DNA of 57,797 nucleotides from Streptomyces sp. NBS 14/10 (GCF_002224125.1 NZ_NCSM01000088.1:1-57797); one strand, 5' to 3'. Shown: positions 15,050-23,952, counted from the stretch's first letter. Numbers and translations: made by a program. Notes: generated by a model from the sequence alone, not told the origin.

Positions 15050-15757
15050 ATGTTTCGACAAGCGGTACCGACACCTGGGATCACTGAAGAGAGGGCGGCG
15101 ACTGCCCGCCCCCCACGGACGCGCCGACTGCTCGCCTGGGCGTTGGATTTCGCCCTGGTCGTGGCAGTGGCCGTGCTGCTCGGCTGGTTCACCTTCCACC
15201 GGATCAGCGCCGAAGTGAGCGATGTGACGAGCCTTGCCGAAACCAGCGCTTGGCAGGTCATCACCTCGAACGGCGACTTGGCGGGGGCGGGCCAGGAAGT
15301 CGGGGAGTCGCTGTGGCGGCATGCGGTGACGGCCGTCCAGCAGGGCTTTGCCGCGCTGGTCGGGTTCACCTTCGCCTACCACTTCCTCTCGCTGGCCGTG
15401 CTGGGCCGCACCCCGGGCCAGGCGCTGACGGCCCTGTGCGTCGTCCGGCGCCGTGACGGCGGGCGGCCCGGGCGGGGCCAGGCCGGGGTGCGCGCCGCCG
15501 TGACCGCGCTGGTCGATGTCGGCTGGTACGCGCTGGCCTGTTGCCTGCTGGCCGGGGGCGCGGTCGCGCTCTCGGTGCTGTGCTGGGTCGTCGCCGTGGC
15601 CTTCTTCGCGCTCAACGCGGCGCTGGCGCTCATGGGCTCCCGGAGGTCGCTGGCCGACCGGCTGGGTGGCGTCACGGTCACCAGCGCCTGGCAGGTCCGC
15701 GCCGCGCTCAGCCGACTCGGCGGTGCGGTGCGGCGGCGCGGCCAGCCGGGGTTTTAG
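15050..15757 (+). CDS. RDD-family membrane protein
   Basis: The 235-residue protein starts at ATG 15050 after GGGGGA. It has the RDD-family signature: a basic RRLLAWALDFALVVAVAVLL at about 25-45 with the conserved Arg and Asp, a second helix near 100-120 (LVGFTFAYHFLSLAVLGRTP with the family GxTPGQ-like LGRTPGQAL), and a third hydrophobic region (ALACCLLAGGAVALSVLCWV, AVAFFALNAALAL). The C-terminal SLADRLGGVTVT is also typical. RDD proteins are small polytopic membrane proteins, some reported as ion exporters; the substrate here is unknown. Confidence 0.85.
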   Translation: MFRQAVPTPGITEERAATARPPRTRRLLAWALDFALVVAVAVLLGWFTFHRISAEVSDVTSLAETSAWQVITSNGDLAGAGQEVGESLWRHAVTAVQQGFAALVGFTFAYHFLSLAVLGRTPGQALTALCVVRRRDGGRPGRGQAGVRAAVTALVDVGWYALACCLLAGGAVALSVLCWVVAVAFFALNAALALMGSRRSLADRLGGVTVTSAWQVRAALSRLGGAVRRRGQPGF

Positions 15758-15790
15758 CCGCCGCCCTGCCCTCGACACGCGGCTCAGGTG

Positions 15791-16015
15791 CTACGCCGCG
15801 GGCCAGTCGTCGGGGCCGCCGCCGTGCCACTCGATGAGCTGCGGGTCGTCGATGGGGGCGTCCTCCGTGATCAGGCCCGCGCGGCGCAGTACGCCGCGCA
15901 GTTCATCGGCGCTGACGACGACCCCGACGTCAGCGCCGTCGATCATGACGCGGCGGCGCCCGTCGAGCGGCTCGTCCACCACCACCCGGGGCCGGTCCCT
16001 GGTCTTGTCCTCCAT
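15791..16015 (-). CDS. Small conserved hypothetical protein
   Basis: A 74-residue acidic protein (MEDKTRDRPRVVVDEPLDGR, then VMIDGADVGVVVSADELRGV and IEWHGGGPDDWPA). Predicted as a soluble alpha/beta protein with no membrane segment. It lies 52 bp downstream of the amidohydrolase on the same strand and may share its transcript. I recall similar short proteins in Streptomyces but no function. Confidence 0.6.
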   Translation of the reverse strand: MEDKTRDRPRVVVDEPLDGRRRVMIDGADVGVVVSADELRGVLRRAGLITEDAPIDDPQLIEWHGGGPDDWPAA

Positions 16016-16067
16016 AGGACCAGCGTCGCCATGACTGGCGCCGTCCGCACCTCGAACCCCAGGAGCG

Positions 16068-17300
16068 TTAGCCCACCCGGGCTCGGTCCTTGTCGAAGTC
16101 CAGGTCGAGCATCCGGATCGCGTTGCCCCGGAGGATCTTGTAGACGGTCTCCGGCGGCAGCCCGGCCACATGGTCGGCCGCGACCCGCTTGGTGTGCGGC
16201 CAGGTCGAGTCGACGTGCGGATAGTCGGTCTCGAAGGTCGCGTTGTCCACGCCGACGGTGTCCAGCGAGGCGACGCCGTGCTTGTCGCGGAAGAAGCAGC
16301 AGAAGATCTGCCGGTAGTAGTACGTGGACGGCGGCTCCGGGATCAGATCGCGCACCCCGCCCCAGGCCCGGTGCTCCTCCCAGACGTCGTCCGCGCGCTC
16401 CAGGGCGTACGGAATCCAGCCCATCTGGCCCTCGGCGTATGCGAGCTTCAGCCGCGGGAAGCGCACCAGGACGCCGCTGAAGAGGAAGTCCATCATCGAC
16501 GCCATGGCGTTGTTGAAGCTCAGGGCCGCCTGGACGGCCGGCGGGGCGTCCGGTGAGGCGGCGGGCATCTGGGAGGACGACCCGATGTGCATGCACACGA
16601 CCGTGCCCGTCGCCTCGCACTCGGCGAAGAACGGGTCCCAGTAGCCGCTGTGGATGCTCGGCAGCCCCAGGTAGGTGGGGATCTCGCTGAACGTCACGGC
16701 GCGCACGCCCCGCGCCGCGTTCCGGCGGATCTCCTGGACCGCCAGCTCCACGTCCCACAGTGGGATCAGGCACAGCGGGATCAGCCGCCCGCCGCTGTCC
16801 CCGCACCACTCCTCCACCATCCAGTCGTTGTACGCCCGGACGCAGGCCAGGCCGACCTCCTTGTCCTCGGCTTCGGCGAAGGTCTGGCCGCAGAAGCGCG
16901 GGAAGGTCGGGAAGCACAGCGAGGCCTCCACATGGTTCATCTCCATGTCCGCGAGCCTGGCCTTGGGTTCCCAGCAGCCGCGCCGCATCTGGTCGCGGGT
17001 GATGCCTTCGAGGGTCATCTCGTCGCGCGAGAAGCCGACCGCCGCGATGATCCGCTTGTACGGGAAGAGCAGCCCCTCGTACCGCCACCAGTCGGTCGGC
17101 GGGCCGTCCGGGTCGGTGGTGATCCGGTACTTGCCGCCGATATAGGCCAGCTCGCCGATTCCGGCGGTCATGGGCTTGGGGCCGCGGTCCCGGTACTTGG
17201 CGGGCAGCCAGGTGTCGAAGAGGTGCGCGGGCTCGATCACATGGTCGTCCACGCTGATGACCATGGGCAGTTCGGTTGCGCCGTTCGTCTCGCCAGTCAT
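16068..17300 (-). CDS. Amidohydrolase-family protein (amidohydro_2, TIM barrel)
   Basis: The 410-residue protein starts at ATG 17300 after GAGAGGAC. It opens with VISVDDHVIEP, the divalent-metal DxH of the ACMSD-like amidohydrolase_2 group, and continues with CFPTFPRFCGQTF, GVRAVTFSEIP, CMHIGSSSQMP (metal His), LKLAYAEGQMGWIPYALERAD (AEGxxGW, typical of this group) and FETDYPHVDSTWP (acidic metal ligand). Such enzymes are hydrolases or decarboxylases of ring compounds; the substrate is unknown. It is preceded by a gene-free region toward hsp20. Confidence 0.85.
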   Translation of the reverse strand: MTGETNGATELPMVISVDDHVIEPAHLFDTWLPAKYRDRGPKPMTAGIGELAYIGGKYRITTDPDGPPTDWWRYEGLLFPYKRIIAAVGFSRDEMTLEGITRDQMRRGCWEPKARLADMEMNHVEASLCFPTFPRFCGQTFAEAEDKEVGLACVRAYNDWMVEEWCGDSGGRLIPLCLIPLWDVELAVQEIRRNAARGVRAVTFSEIPTYLGLPSIHSGYWDPFFAECEATGTVVCMHIGSSSQMPAASPDAPPAVQAALSFNNAMASMMDFLFSGVLVRFPRLKLAYAEGQMGWIPYALERADDVWEEHRAWGGVRDLIPEPPSTYYYRQIFCCFFRDKHGVASLDTVGVDNATFETDYPHVDSTWPHTKRVAADHVAGLPPETVYKILRGNAIRMLDLDFDKDRARVG

Positions 17301-17470
17301 GCCGTCCTCTCCCCTGGTGTCCGGGCGGGGCCGGACACCCACTCATCTGACGGTCCGTCAGCTGGAGGGTACGGAGTAAGGCATCAACCAGCAAGAGAAA
17401 CAGCGGCTCGCTGCTTACGGCTCACCGCATACGGGGCTCGCCGCTTACGGCTCGCTGCATTCGGCTCGCC

Positions 17471-17962
17471 TTACGACTCGCCGCCGGTGATCTCGACGTG
17501 GCGGGGCTTGGTGGCCTCCGCCTTCGGGACGGTCAGGCCGAGGATTCCGTCGGCCAGCTTGGCGCTCACCTTGCCGGTGTTCACATCGCCGGGCAGCGTC
17601 ATACGGAACTCGAACCGCCCGGTGCGGCGCGTGCTGCGGCGCAGCACCCCGGGGCGCTCCGGCTCCTTCAGCTCACCGGAGACGGTCAGCACGCGCTCGC
17701 GGACCTGGATGCCGATGTCCTCCCGGCGGGCGCCGGGCAGCTCGAGCTCGACCGTGTAGGCGTCGCCGCCCTCGGCCACCTCGACCGGCGGCATCCACGC
17801 CCGTTCCGCCGCGGCGGGCGGCGCGGCACCACCGACGGTGGATTCCAGCAGCGTGCCCATCTGGTCGAAGAGCTCGTCGAACTCCGCCATCGGGTTCCGC
17901 CATCTGGAGAGCCGATGTTCGACCGGCAAACCGGCTCGCCCTCGTCGTACGGGCACGCTCAT
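17471..17962 (-). CDS. Small heat-shock protein, Hsp20 family
   Basis: The 163-residue ATP-independent holdase chaperone has an alpha-crystallin domain running from about residue 55 to 150: MPPVEVAEGGDAYTVELELP, GARREDIGIQVRERVLTVSG and the C-terminal ADGILGLTVPKAE. The start at 17962 (MSVPVRRGRAG) is chosen because Streptomyces Hsp20s begin with such a M-x-PVRR leader; a later Met (MAEFDEL) is the alternative. Divergent from the universal stress protein gene across 84 bp, which suggests shared stress control. Confidence 0.9.
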   Translation of the reverse strand: MSVPVRRGRAGLPVEHRLSRWRNPMAEFDELFDQMGTLLESTVGGAAPPAAAERAWMPPVEVAEGGDAYTVELELPGARREDIGIQVRERVLTVSGELKEPERPGVLRRSTRRTGRFEFRMTLPGDVNTGKVSAKLADGILGLTVPKAEATKPRHVEITGGES

Positions 17963-18005
17963 CCCCGGTCACCTTCCCTTCTCGGCCCACTACTACGGAC
18001 ATTTG

Positions 18006-18028
18006 CCTCATATCTAGACTAAGTGAGG
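18006..18028. promoter_or_regulatory. Imperfect palindrome between hsp20 and usp
   Basis: CCTCA (18006-18010) and TGAGG (18024-18028) are inverted around a TCTAGA centre. The element lies just before the usp ribosome-binding site and could bind a stress regulator of the divergent pair. It does not match the HspR (HAIR) sequence. Low certainty. Confidence 0.25.
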
Positions 18029-18046
18029 TGGCAGGAAGGAGTCCCG

Positions 18047-18928
18047 ATGAGTGGCGGCGGCCCCGTTGTGGCCGGAGTCGACGGTTCCGAGCCCAGCCTG
18101 GCGGCGGCGGAGTGGGCCGCCCGGGAAGCGCTGGACCGAGCGGTTCCGCTGCTGCTCCTGCACGCCTCCCCGCCGCTTCCGCCCCGGATCTCCCCGGTGC
18201 CGGGCGAGGACGCCTGGGGATACGTCGGCGAGCAGATGATCCGGCAGGCCGCGGCGGACCTCGCCGAGCGCCGTCCGGGCCTGGAGGTGACCGGCGAGCA
18301 CGTCGCCACGGCCGCGGACGAGGCCCTGCTCACGGCGGCGGGGAGCGCCGGGCTCTTGGTCGTGGGGGCGCGCGGCTGGGGCGGCTTCGACGGGCTCGCG
18401 GTGGGGTCCGTGGCGCTGCGGGTGGCGACGGCCGCCGACTGCCCGGTGGTGACGGTTCGGGAAGGTCCCACGGACAGGGAAACAGACCGGGAAGCGGAGG
18501 TCGTGGCCGCCCTCGACGTGCAGGGCCAGTTGGCCGAAACCGCCGACTTCGCCTTCCGCGCCGCCCTGGCGCACAGGGCCCGGCTGCGCGTGGTGCATGC
18601 GTGGGCCCTGCCCGCCGCCGCCCCCTCCGCCTGGATGATCGGCGTCCTCGAAGAGGACCGCGGCAGGTGGGAGGACCAGGAGAGCCAGGCGATGTCCGAC
18701 GCCCTGCGGCCCTGGCGTACGAGATATCCGCAGGTCGAGGTCTTCCCGGACATCGTTCTGCTCAACCCGGCGCAGGCGCTGGTCAGATCGTCCGCGCGGG
18801 CGCTGCTGCTGGTCGTCGGCCGCCGTACGGCCGACCGGGTCGCCGAGCGGCACCTGGGGCCGATCGCCCACGCCGTACTGCACCACGCCCACTGCCCGGT
18901 CGCGGTGGTCCCGCACGCGCCTCTTTGA
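18047..18928 (+). CDS. Universal stress protein, tandem UspA domains
   Basis: The 293-residue protein starts at ATG 18047, eight bases after AGGAAGGA. Two Usp domains: residues about 4-147 (VVAGVDGSEPSLAAAEWAAR) and about 153-290. The first holds the complete nucleotide-binding pattern G-x2-G-x9-G-S (GARGWGGFDGLAVGS). In the second the equivalent GRRTADRVAERHLGP has lost the second Gly and the final Ser, so only the first domain is expected to bind ATP. Divergent from hsp20. Confidence 0.92.
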   Translation: MSGGGPVVAGVDGSEPSLAAAEWAAREALDRAVPLLLLHASPPLPPRISPVPGEDAWGYVGEQMIRQAAADLAERRPGLEVTGEHVATAADEALLTAAGSAGLLVVGARGWGGFDGLAVGSVALRVATAADCPVVTVREGPTDRETDREAEVVAALDVQGQLAETADFAFRAALAHRARLRVVHAWALPAAAPSAWMIGVLEEDRGRWEDQESQAMSDALRPWRTRYPQVEVFPDIVLLNPAQALVRSSARALLLVVGRRTADRVAERHLGPIAHAVLHHAHCPVAVVPHAPL

Positions 18929-18938
18929 GGGCTCGGTT

Positions 18939-18960
18939 CTCCCCCAGCTACCGCTGGGAG
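18939..18960. repeat. Dispersed Streptomyces intergenic hairpin
   Basis: CCCAGC-TACC-GCTGGG with flanking CTCC/GGAG forms a short hairpin just after the usp stop, followed by GTGCCCCC. I recall this same sequence scattered between genes in many Streptomyces genomes. It may act as a transcription terminator. Confidence 0.55.
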
Positions 18961-19015
18961 GTGCCCCCGGGGGCGCTACAGCCCCTGTCGACGGTCGACC
19001 GTGCTCGGCCCTTCG

Positions 19016-19055
19016 CGCGGCGGAGCCGACTGTATCGATCTGCGGCTCCGCCGCG
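19016..19055. terminator. Bidirectional terminator between usp and pfk
   Basis: A perfect 13-bp stem (19016-19028 with 19043-19055, CGCGGCGGAGCCG arm) has a 14-nt loop and lies between two convergent genes. Confidence 0.7.
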
Positions 19056-19177
19056 TGGCGATTGCAGCCTCAGGGCCTCCGCGCGCTCTCCACTTTCACA
19101 GTGACATCAGCGCCTCCGGCGCGGGCGGCCGCGCCCCTTCGGCTCACTCGCCAGGGCTGGCCAGCAGAACGCCGGCA

Positions 19178-20203
19178 TCAGCCGAAGAAGACGCCGAACT
19201 CCGCGTAGAGGGCCGGGTCCACGCCCTTGGTCCCCACCGTGACCTCGGACAGCGGCACGCGCACGATGTCCGTGCCGCGCAGCGCGACCATCGTGCCGAA
19301 GTCCCGCTCGCACACCGCGTCGATCGCGCGCAGCCCGAACCGCGTCGCCAGCCAGCGGTCGAAGGCGCTGGGGGTGCCGCCGCGCTGGATGTGTCCGAGG
19401 ACCGTGGTGCGGGCCTCCTTGCCCGTGCGCTCGGAGATCTCCCGCGCCAGCCACTCCCCGATGCCGGACAGCCGCACATGGCCGAACTCGTCGAGCGAGG
19501 AGTCCTTCACCACCATCTGCCCCTCCTTCGGGACCGCCCCCTCGGCCACCACGACGATCGGGGCGTACCGGATCTTGAAGCGGTTCTCCACCCATTCGCA
19601 GACCTGGTTCACGTCGAACGGCTGCTCGGGGATGAGGATGACGTTGGCTCCGCCCGCGATGCCCGAGTGCAGCGCGATCCAGCCCGCGTGCCGGCCCATC
19701 ACCTCGACGACCAGCGTCCGGGTGTGCGACTCGGCGGTGGTGTGCAGCCGGTCGATGGCCTCGGTCGCGATGTTGACCGCGGTGTCGAAGCCAAAGGTGT
19801 AGTCGGTACCGGCGACGTCGTTGTCGATGGTCTTGGGCACGCCGACCATGTCGATCCCCTCGCCCGCCAGCACCGCGCCGACCCCGAGCGTGTCCTCGCC
19901 GCCGATCGCGATGAGCGCGTCGACCCCGTACGCCTCCAGGTTCTCCCGCACCCGGGCCGCCCCGTCCTCGCTCTTGAGCGGATTGGTCCGGGAGGAGCCG
20001 AGGATGGTCCCGCCGCGCGGGAGGATGCCGCGTACGGCGGGGATGTCCAGCGGCACGATCCCGCCCTCCAGGGCGCCGCGCCAGCCGTCCCGTACGCCGA
20101 CGAATTCGAAGCCGCACTCCTGTACGCCCTTGCGGACGATCGCGCGGATCGCCGCGTTGAGGCCCGGGCAGTCGCCACCGCCGGTCAGCACGCCGACCCT
20201 CAT
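19178..20203 (-). CDS. pfkA: 6-phosphofructokinase
   Basis: The 341-residue glycolytic enzyme phosphorylates fructose 6-phosphate. The start at 20203 gives MRVGVLTGGGDCPGLNAAIR, the conserved N-terminus. Other motifs are IGGEDTLG (phosphate-donor site), PKTIDNDVAGTDYTFGFDTA (catalytic TIDND), EVMGRHAGWIA and LGHIQRGGTPSAFDR. This sequence type (GGED with PKTIDND) belongs to the actinobacterial group III enzymes, where both ATP- and PPi-using members occur; Streptomyces relatives are mostly ATP-dependent. Streptomyces carries several paralogues, so which one this is cannot be told. Confidence 0.93.
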   Translation of the reverse strand: MRVGVLTGGGDCPGLNAAIRAIVRKGVQECGFEFVGVRDGWRGALEGGIVPLDIPAVRGILPRGGTILGSSRTNPLKSEDGAARVRENLEAYGVDALIAIGGEDTLGVGAVLAGEGIDMVGVPKTIDNDVAGTDYTFGFDTAVNIATEAIDRLHTTAESHTRTLVVEVMGRHAGWIALHSGIAGGANVILIPEQPFDVNQVCEWVENRFKIRYAPIVVVAEGAVPKEGQMVVKDSSLDEFGHVRLSGIGEWLAREISERTGKEARTTVLGHIQRGGTPSAFDRWLATRFGLRAIDAVCERDFGTMVALRGTDIVRVPLSEVTVGTKGVDPALYAEFGVFFG

Positions 20204-20356
20204 CTGAGCCCCCTTCCCCTTCGCTGCCCTTCTCTTTCCAGAATCCACCTTTATGCCGGAGACACGAATCGATTAGTAGGACTGATGAGACCACTGCGCC
20301 AAACGTGTGGATAGACTCACGCGACTGCACAGGGGCCGCAGGGGAGGCAGCACGAG

Positions 20357-20521
20357 ATGGCACAGGCGAAGAAGGTCGCGCTCTACATGCTCATCGTCTT
20401 CGTGCTGTATACGATCATCAACAGCCCAGCTCGCGCGGCCGACCTGGTCCAGGTGGGCTTTGAGGGGATATCCGACGCCGCCAAGAGTGTCGGCGAGTTC
20501 ATGACAGAACTGGTCAACTGA
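20357..20521 (+). CDS. Small secreted or membrane-anchored protein
   Basis: A 54-residue protein starts at ATG 20357, after GGGGAGGCAGCACGAG. It has a short basic start (MAQAKK), a hydrophobic segment (VALYMLIVFVLYTIINSP, residues 7-24) followed by ARAA, and an amphipathic acidic tail (DLVQVGFEGISDAAKSVGEF). It may be a cleaved leader or a single-pass anchor. I recall similar small conserved proteins in Streptomyces but no known role. It lies between divergent pfkA and the sigma-factor pair. Confidence 0.65.
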   Translation: MAQAKKVALYMLIVFVLYTIINSPARAADLVQVGFEGISDAAKSVGEFMTELVN

Positions 20522-20676
20522 CCGACGGACCCATCCAGCCCCCTCTCACCCACACCCCCCTTCGAACACCCGGCAACCCCACCACCAACACGTAGTAATG
20601 CGGTGCTTGCACACAGTGCACATGTCTTGTGATGCTATGACCGCTTTGCCGGGTGAGTACATCGTGAAGGGGTGGC

Positions 20677-21510
20677 GTGACCGTGTCGGCCCGTACCGCG
20701 CCAAGAACGCCGCCCCAGGGCGACGGCGGCAGCGACAGCGGCAGAAGCCGCGGGGCGGACGCCAGGGCGCTCACCCAGGTGCTGTTCGCCGAGCTCTCCT
20801 GCCTGACGCCCGGCACCCCCGAACACGCGCGCGTACGGGATGCGCTGATCGAGGCCAATCTGCCGCTGGTGCGCTACGCCGCGGCCCGGTTCCGCAGCCG
20901 CAACGAGCCGATGGAGGACGTGGTCCAGGTCGGCACGATCGGCCTGATCAACGCGATCGACCGGTTCGACCCGGAGCGCGGCGTGCAGTTCCCGACCTTC
21001 GCCATGCCGACCGTGGTCGGCGAGATCAAGCGCTACTTCCGCGACAACGTCCGCACCGTCCATGTGCCGCGCCGGCTGCATGAGCTGTGGGTGCAGGTCA
21101 ACGGCGCGACCGAGGATCTGACGGTGCTGCACGGCAGATCCCCCACCACGGCCGAGATCGCCGAACGGCTCGGCCTCGGCGAGGACGAGGTGCTGGCCTG
21201 CATCGAGGCCGGGCGCTCGTACCACGCGACCTCACTGGAGGCCGCCCAGGAGGGCGACGGGCTGCCGGGGCTGGTCGACCGGCTCGGCTACGAGGATCCG
21301 GCGCTCGCCGGAGTCGAACACCGCGATCTGGTGCGGCACCTCCTCGTCCAACTGCCGGAGCGCGAGCAGCGCATCCTTTTGCTCCGTTACTACAGCAATC
21401 TGACTCAATCTCAGATCAGCGCCGAGCTCGGCGTCTCGCAGATGCATGTCTCCCGGCTGCTGTCCCGCAGCTTTGCCAGGCTCAGGTCCGCAAACCGGAT
21501 CGAGTCATAA
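20677..21510 (+). CDS. RNA polymerase sigma factor, SigB/SigF/SigG subfamily (first of pair)
   Basis: The 277-residue sigma factor starts at GTG 20677. Region 2 reads [20 protein letters not shown] and [16 protein letters not shown]; region 3 includes [20 protein letters not shown]; region 4 has [20 protein letters not shown] then [20 protein letters not shown]. This is the stress- and sporulation-type SigB family (Streptomyces SigF, SigN, SigH and relatives). It is followed 188 bp later by a second, clearly paralogous factor. In S. coelicolor the neighbouring pair SCO4034/SCO4035 (SigN/SigF) occupies an equivalent place, but I cannot say which copy corresponds to which. No anti-sigma gene is adjacent. 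Confidence 0.92.
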   Translation: MTVSARTAPRTPPQGDGGSDSGRSRGADARALTQVLFAELSCLTPGTPEHARVRDALIEANLPLVRYAAARFRSRNEPMEDVVQVGTIGLINAIDRFDPERGVQFPTFAMPTVVGEIKRYFRDNVRTVHVPRRLHELWVQVNGATEDLTVLHGRSPTTAEIAERLGLGEDEVLACIEAGRSYHATSLEAAQEGDGLPGLVDRLGYEDPALAGVEHRDLVRHLLVQLPEREQRILLLRYYSNLTQSQISAELGVSQMHVSRLLSRSFARLRSANRIES

Positions 21511-21698
21511 CCGGGACGGGGGACCCTTCCCTCACTCCTTCCGGGCAGTAATGTCGACATGGCGCTACAGCGTGTTGCCGACATGTGACATTCTGCAGGA
21601 ACCGCGTTTGCCGCGGCCTCACCTCCGGTATTCAGGGGGAGGCTGCGTTCGACGCGACGAGCGCAGCCGGGATCCGTCCGCGACCCAAAGGGGGTGGC

Positions 21699-22529
21699 AT
21701 GTCCGTAGAACTGGGCAGCTCGAAGGTGCTCACCAACGACGCACCGCACGTGCTCGACGACGGCGACGCCATCGACACCCGCACCCTCTCCCGCTCCCTG
21801 TTTCTGCGGCTCGCCGCGCTCGACCGGGACAGCGTGGAGCACACCTACGTACGTGACACCCTCATCGAGCTGAACCTCCCGCTGGTGCGCTATGCGGCGG
21901 CCCGCTTCCGCAGCCGCAACGAGCCGATGGAGGACATCGTCCAGGTCGGCACGATCGGTCTGATCAAGGCGATCGACCGGTTCGACTGCGAGCGGGGCGT
22001 GGAGTTCCCGACCTTCGCCATGCCGACCGTCGTGGGCGAGATCAAGCGCTTCTTCCGCGACACCAGCTGGTCGGTGCGGGTGCCGCGGCGGCTCCAGGAG
22101 CTGCGCCTCGCCCTCACCAAGACCAGCGACGAGCTGTCCCAGAAGCTCGACCGCTCCCCGACCGTCACCGAGCTCGCCACCGCGCTCGGCGTCTCGGAGG
22201 AGGACGTGGTCGACGGGCTGGCGGTGGGCAACGCCTACACCGCCTCCTCGCTCGACTCCCCGTCCCCCGAGGACGACGGCGGCGAGGGGTCGCTGGCCGA
22301 CCGGCTCGGCTACGAGGACAGCGCGCTCGAGGGCGTGGAGTACCGGGAGTCCCTGAAGCCGCTGCTGGCCAAACTCCCGCCGCGCGAGCGCCAGATCATC
22401 ATGCTCCGCTTCTTCGCCAATATGACGCAGTCGCAAATCGGCGAAGAGGTCGGGATCTCCCAGATGCATGTCTCACGGCTGCTGACGCGGACTCTGGCGC
22501 AGCTGCGGGAAGGGCTCATCGCCGACTGA
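21699..22529 (+). CDS. RNA polymerase sigma factor, SigB/SigF/SigG subfamily (second of pair)
   Basis: The 276-residue factor starts at ATG 21699 after GGGGGTGGC. It has region 2 ([20 protein letters not shown]), region 3 (VRVPRRLQELRLALTKTSDE) and region 4 ([40 protein letters not shown]). The protein is closely similar to the preceding one in region 2.1-2.4 and 4.2, and differs in the N-terminus and region 3, consistent with tandem duplication followed by divergence. Region 2.4 and 4.2 similarity predicts overlapping promoter recognition. The 188-bp gap should hold its own promoter. Confidence 0.93.
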   Translation: MSVELGSSKVLTNDAPHVLDDGDAIDTRTLSRSLFLRLAALDRDSVEHTYVRDTLIELNLPLVRYAAARFRSRNEPMEDIVQVGTIGLIKAIDRFDCERGVEFPTFAMPTVVGEIKRFFRDTSWSVRVPRRLQELRLALTKTSDELSQKLDRSPTVTELATALGVSEEDVVDGLAVGNAYTASSLDSPSPEDDGGEGSLADRLGYEDSALEGVEYRESLKPLLAKLPPRERQIIMLRFFANMTQSQIGEEVGISQMHVSRLLTRTLAQLREGLIAD

Positions 22530-22640
22530 GACGCCGGTAACGCGTCAGCGGTGACGCACCGCTGACGCGCCGTCATCGGGCCGGTGCCCGGCTGTCGCAT
22601 GACCCTGTACATCTGATGGGTCGTCAGCCACACTGGCCCG

Positions 22641-23501
22641 ATGCGATACGCGTGGAGCCGGACAACGGGCCGCCGGGGCACGGCGATCGCCTCCTCGGCG
22701 GCCGCGCTGTGCCTGGGCGCGCTGCTCAGTGGCTGCGCCGGCGGCGACGACGGATATCTCGCGGCCGAAGCGGCCGGGCCGAACGAACCCAGTGCCACGT
22801 CCACACCGTCCGGGGGCGGCGTGAAGCTGGTGCCGCTCGACGGCGACGGCAGGGCACAGGGCTCCGGCCGCGACGGGGAGCGGCGCTCTTCCGGGTCCGG
22901 GGACACGAAGACCTCGGGCGCGCCGGACGCCTCGTCCGGGCGGGACGGGGCCGCCGCGACGGGTAGGCCCGGCAAGTCCCCGGGGAGAACGCCGGGGCGG
23001 ACCGGCGCCGACGGCGGCGACCGAACCGGCGGCACCCATGACGGCACCGGCGGCGGAAGCGGCTCAGGCGGCTCCGGGCCCGCCGGCGGCTCTGGCGGCT
23101 CAGGCGGCTCGGGAAGTACGGACGACCCTCAGTCCACGCCCGGCTCACCCTCCACCCCGAGCGGCCCCGCCGTGCTGAAGATCGGCGATCTGGTGCGCGC
23201 GGCGGCCGACGACCGCTGGTGCGAGAAGGTGACCGTCGAGTTCCGCAACACCGGGGGCACCCCTGTGACCTCGGGAACGATCACCTTCGCGACCCACATC
23301 ATCGACATCCTCGGCATCGACTGGGCGACGATCGAGTCGAAGCGCAGCCTGCCGGTGCCGATTCTGGCGGGCGGGAAGAAGGAGAAGACCTGGGAAGTGT
23401 GCGTGGACGACTGGCGGGTGCCGATCGGCATGCACATCGAGACCCAGGACGCCTCCGTGACCTGGCCCAAGAACCAAGCCGGGGACCAAGCCAAGGACTA
23501 G
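22641..23501 (+). CDS. Lipoprotein with Gly/Ser-rich linker
   Basis: The 286-residue protein has a lipoprotein signal peptide ending LCLGALLSGCAGG, with the lipobox Cys at about 32. A long low-complexity stretch (about 60-165; Gly, Ser, Pro, Arg) then spans the wall. The folded C-terminal domain of about 115 residues (VLKIGDLVRAAADDRWCEKV, VEFRNTGGTPVTSGTITFAT, KEKTWEVCVDDWRVPIGMHI) looks like an immunoglobulin-like beta sandwich with two Cys that could form a disulphide. Exported and lipid-anchored; function unknown. Convergent with the 70-residue protein downstream. Confidence 0.75.
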   Translation: MRYAWSRTTGRRGTAIASSAAALCLGALLSGCAGGDDGYLAAEAAGPNEPSATSTPSGGGVKLVPLDGDGRAQGSGRDGERRSSGSGDTKTSGAPDASSGRDGAAATGRPGKSPGRTPGRTGADGGDRTGGTHDGTGGGSGSGGSGPAGGSGGSGGSGSTDDPQSTPGSPSTPSGPAVLKIGDLVRAAADDRWCEKVTVEFRNTGGTPVTSGTITFATHIIDILGIDWATIESKRSLPVPILAGGKKEKTWEVCVDDWRVPIGMHIETQDASVTWPKNQAGDQAKD

Positions 23502-23521
23502 GCCCGGGACCAGGTCGAGGA

Positions 23522-23734
23522 TTAGGCCAGGGCCAGCCAGGCGACCCCGGCGACGACGGCGATCGCGACGATCACGCCGACGATCACACCGATGCGCGGG
23601 CCGCCGGAGGAAGAGGGAGCGGCCGCTCGCTGCTGCTGCCGCCGCCCGCCCTCGTCATCGACAAAGGCCCGGAACATCTGGGTCGAGCCGGCCGGGTCGT
23701 AGTTGCCCTCAGGACCTTGGGGGTTGTTCGCCAT
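23522..23734 (-). CDS. Small C-tail-anchored membrane protein
   Basis: A 70-residue protein with a Gln/Gly-rich cytoplasmic part (MANNPQGPEGNYDPAGSTQM, FRAFVDDEGGRRQQQ) and one C-terminal membrane helix (IGVIVGVIVAIAVVAGVAWL). No enzymatic motif. Its arrangement, convergent with the lipoprotein, is compact (20-bp gap). Confidence 0.65.
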   Translation of the reverse strand: MANNPQGPEGNYDPAGSTQMFRAFVDDEGGRRQQQRAAAPSSSGGPRIGVIVGVIVAIAVVAGVAWLALA

Positions 23735-23890
23735 GGCCCAGGACCCTAGCGAATGAGCGCATTCCCGCACACCCCCGGGCCCCACCGCTCCCAAACAGCC
23801 CGCCCGCACCACCGGCGGGCCGCTTGACCGCCCCCTGGGTGAGCCTTTGCGGGCAATTTACTCTGCGAAGCCCGATTTAATTTGCCTGCA

Positions 23891-23923
23891 GCAACTAACC
23901 AACCTATGGTTGCCCTAAGCAAC
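23891..23923 (+). promoter_or_regulatory. Probable MarR operator
   Basis: GCAAC (23891-23895) and GTTGC (23909-23913) form an inverted pair with AACC/GGTT extensions, and a third GCAAC follows at 23919-23923. They lie 30-60 bp before the marR start. Autoregulation by the MarR protein fits. Confidence 0.5.
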
Positions 23924-23952
23924 TGATAGTTCCCGACAGTCCTGGAGTCGCC

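Noticed and set aside
15943..17394. 483-codon minus-strand frame overlapping the amidohydrolase
   Set aside because: Composition is Arg/Gly-rich and motif-free; the amidohydrolase frame on the same strand is clearly the gene.
18028..19104. 358-codon frame across the usp gene in another plus-strand frame
   Set aside because: Arg/Gly-rich shadow; the usp frame carries both Usp domains.
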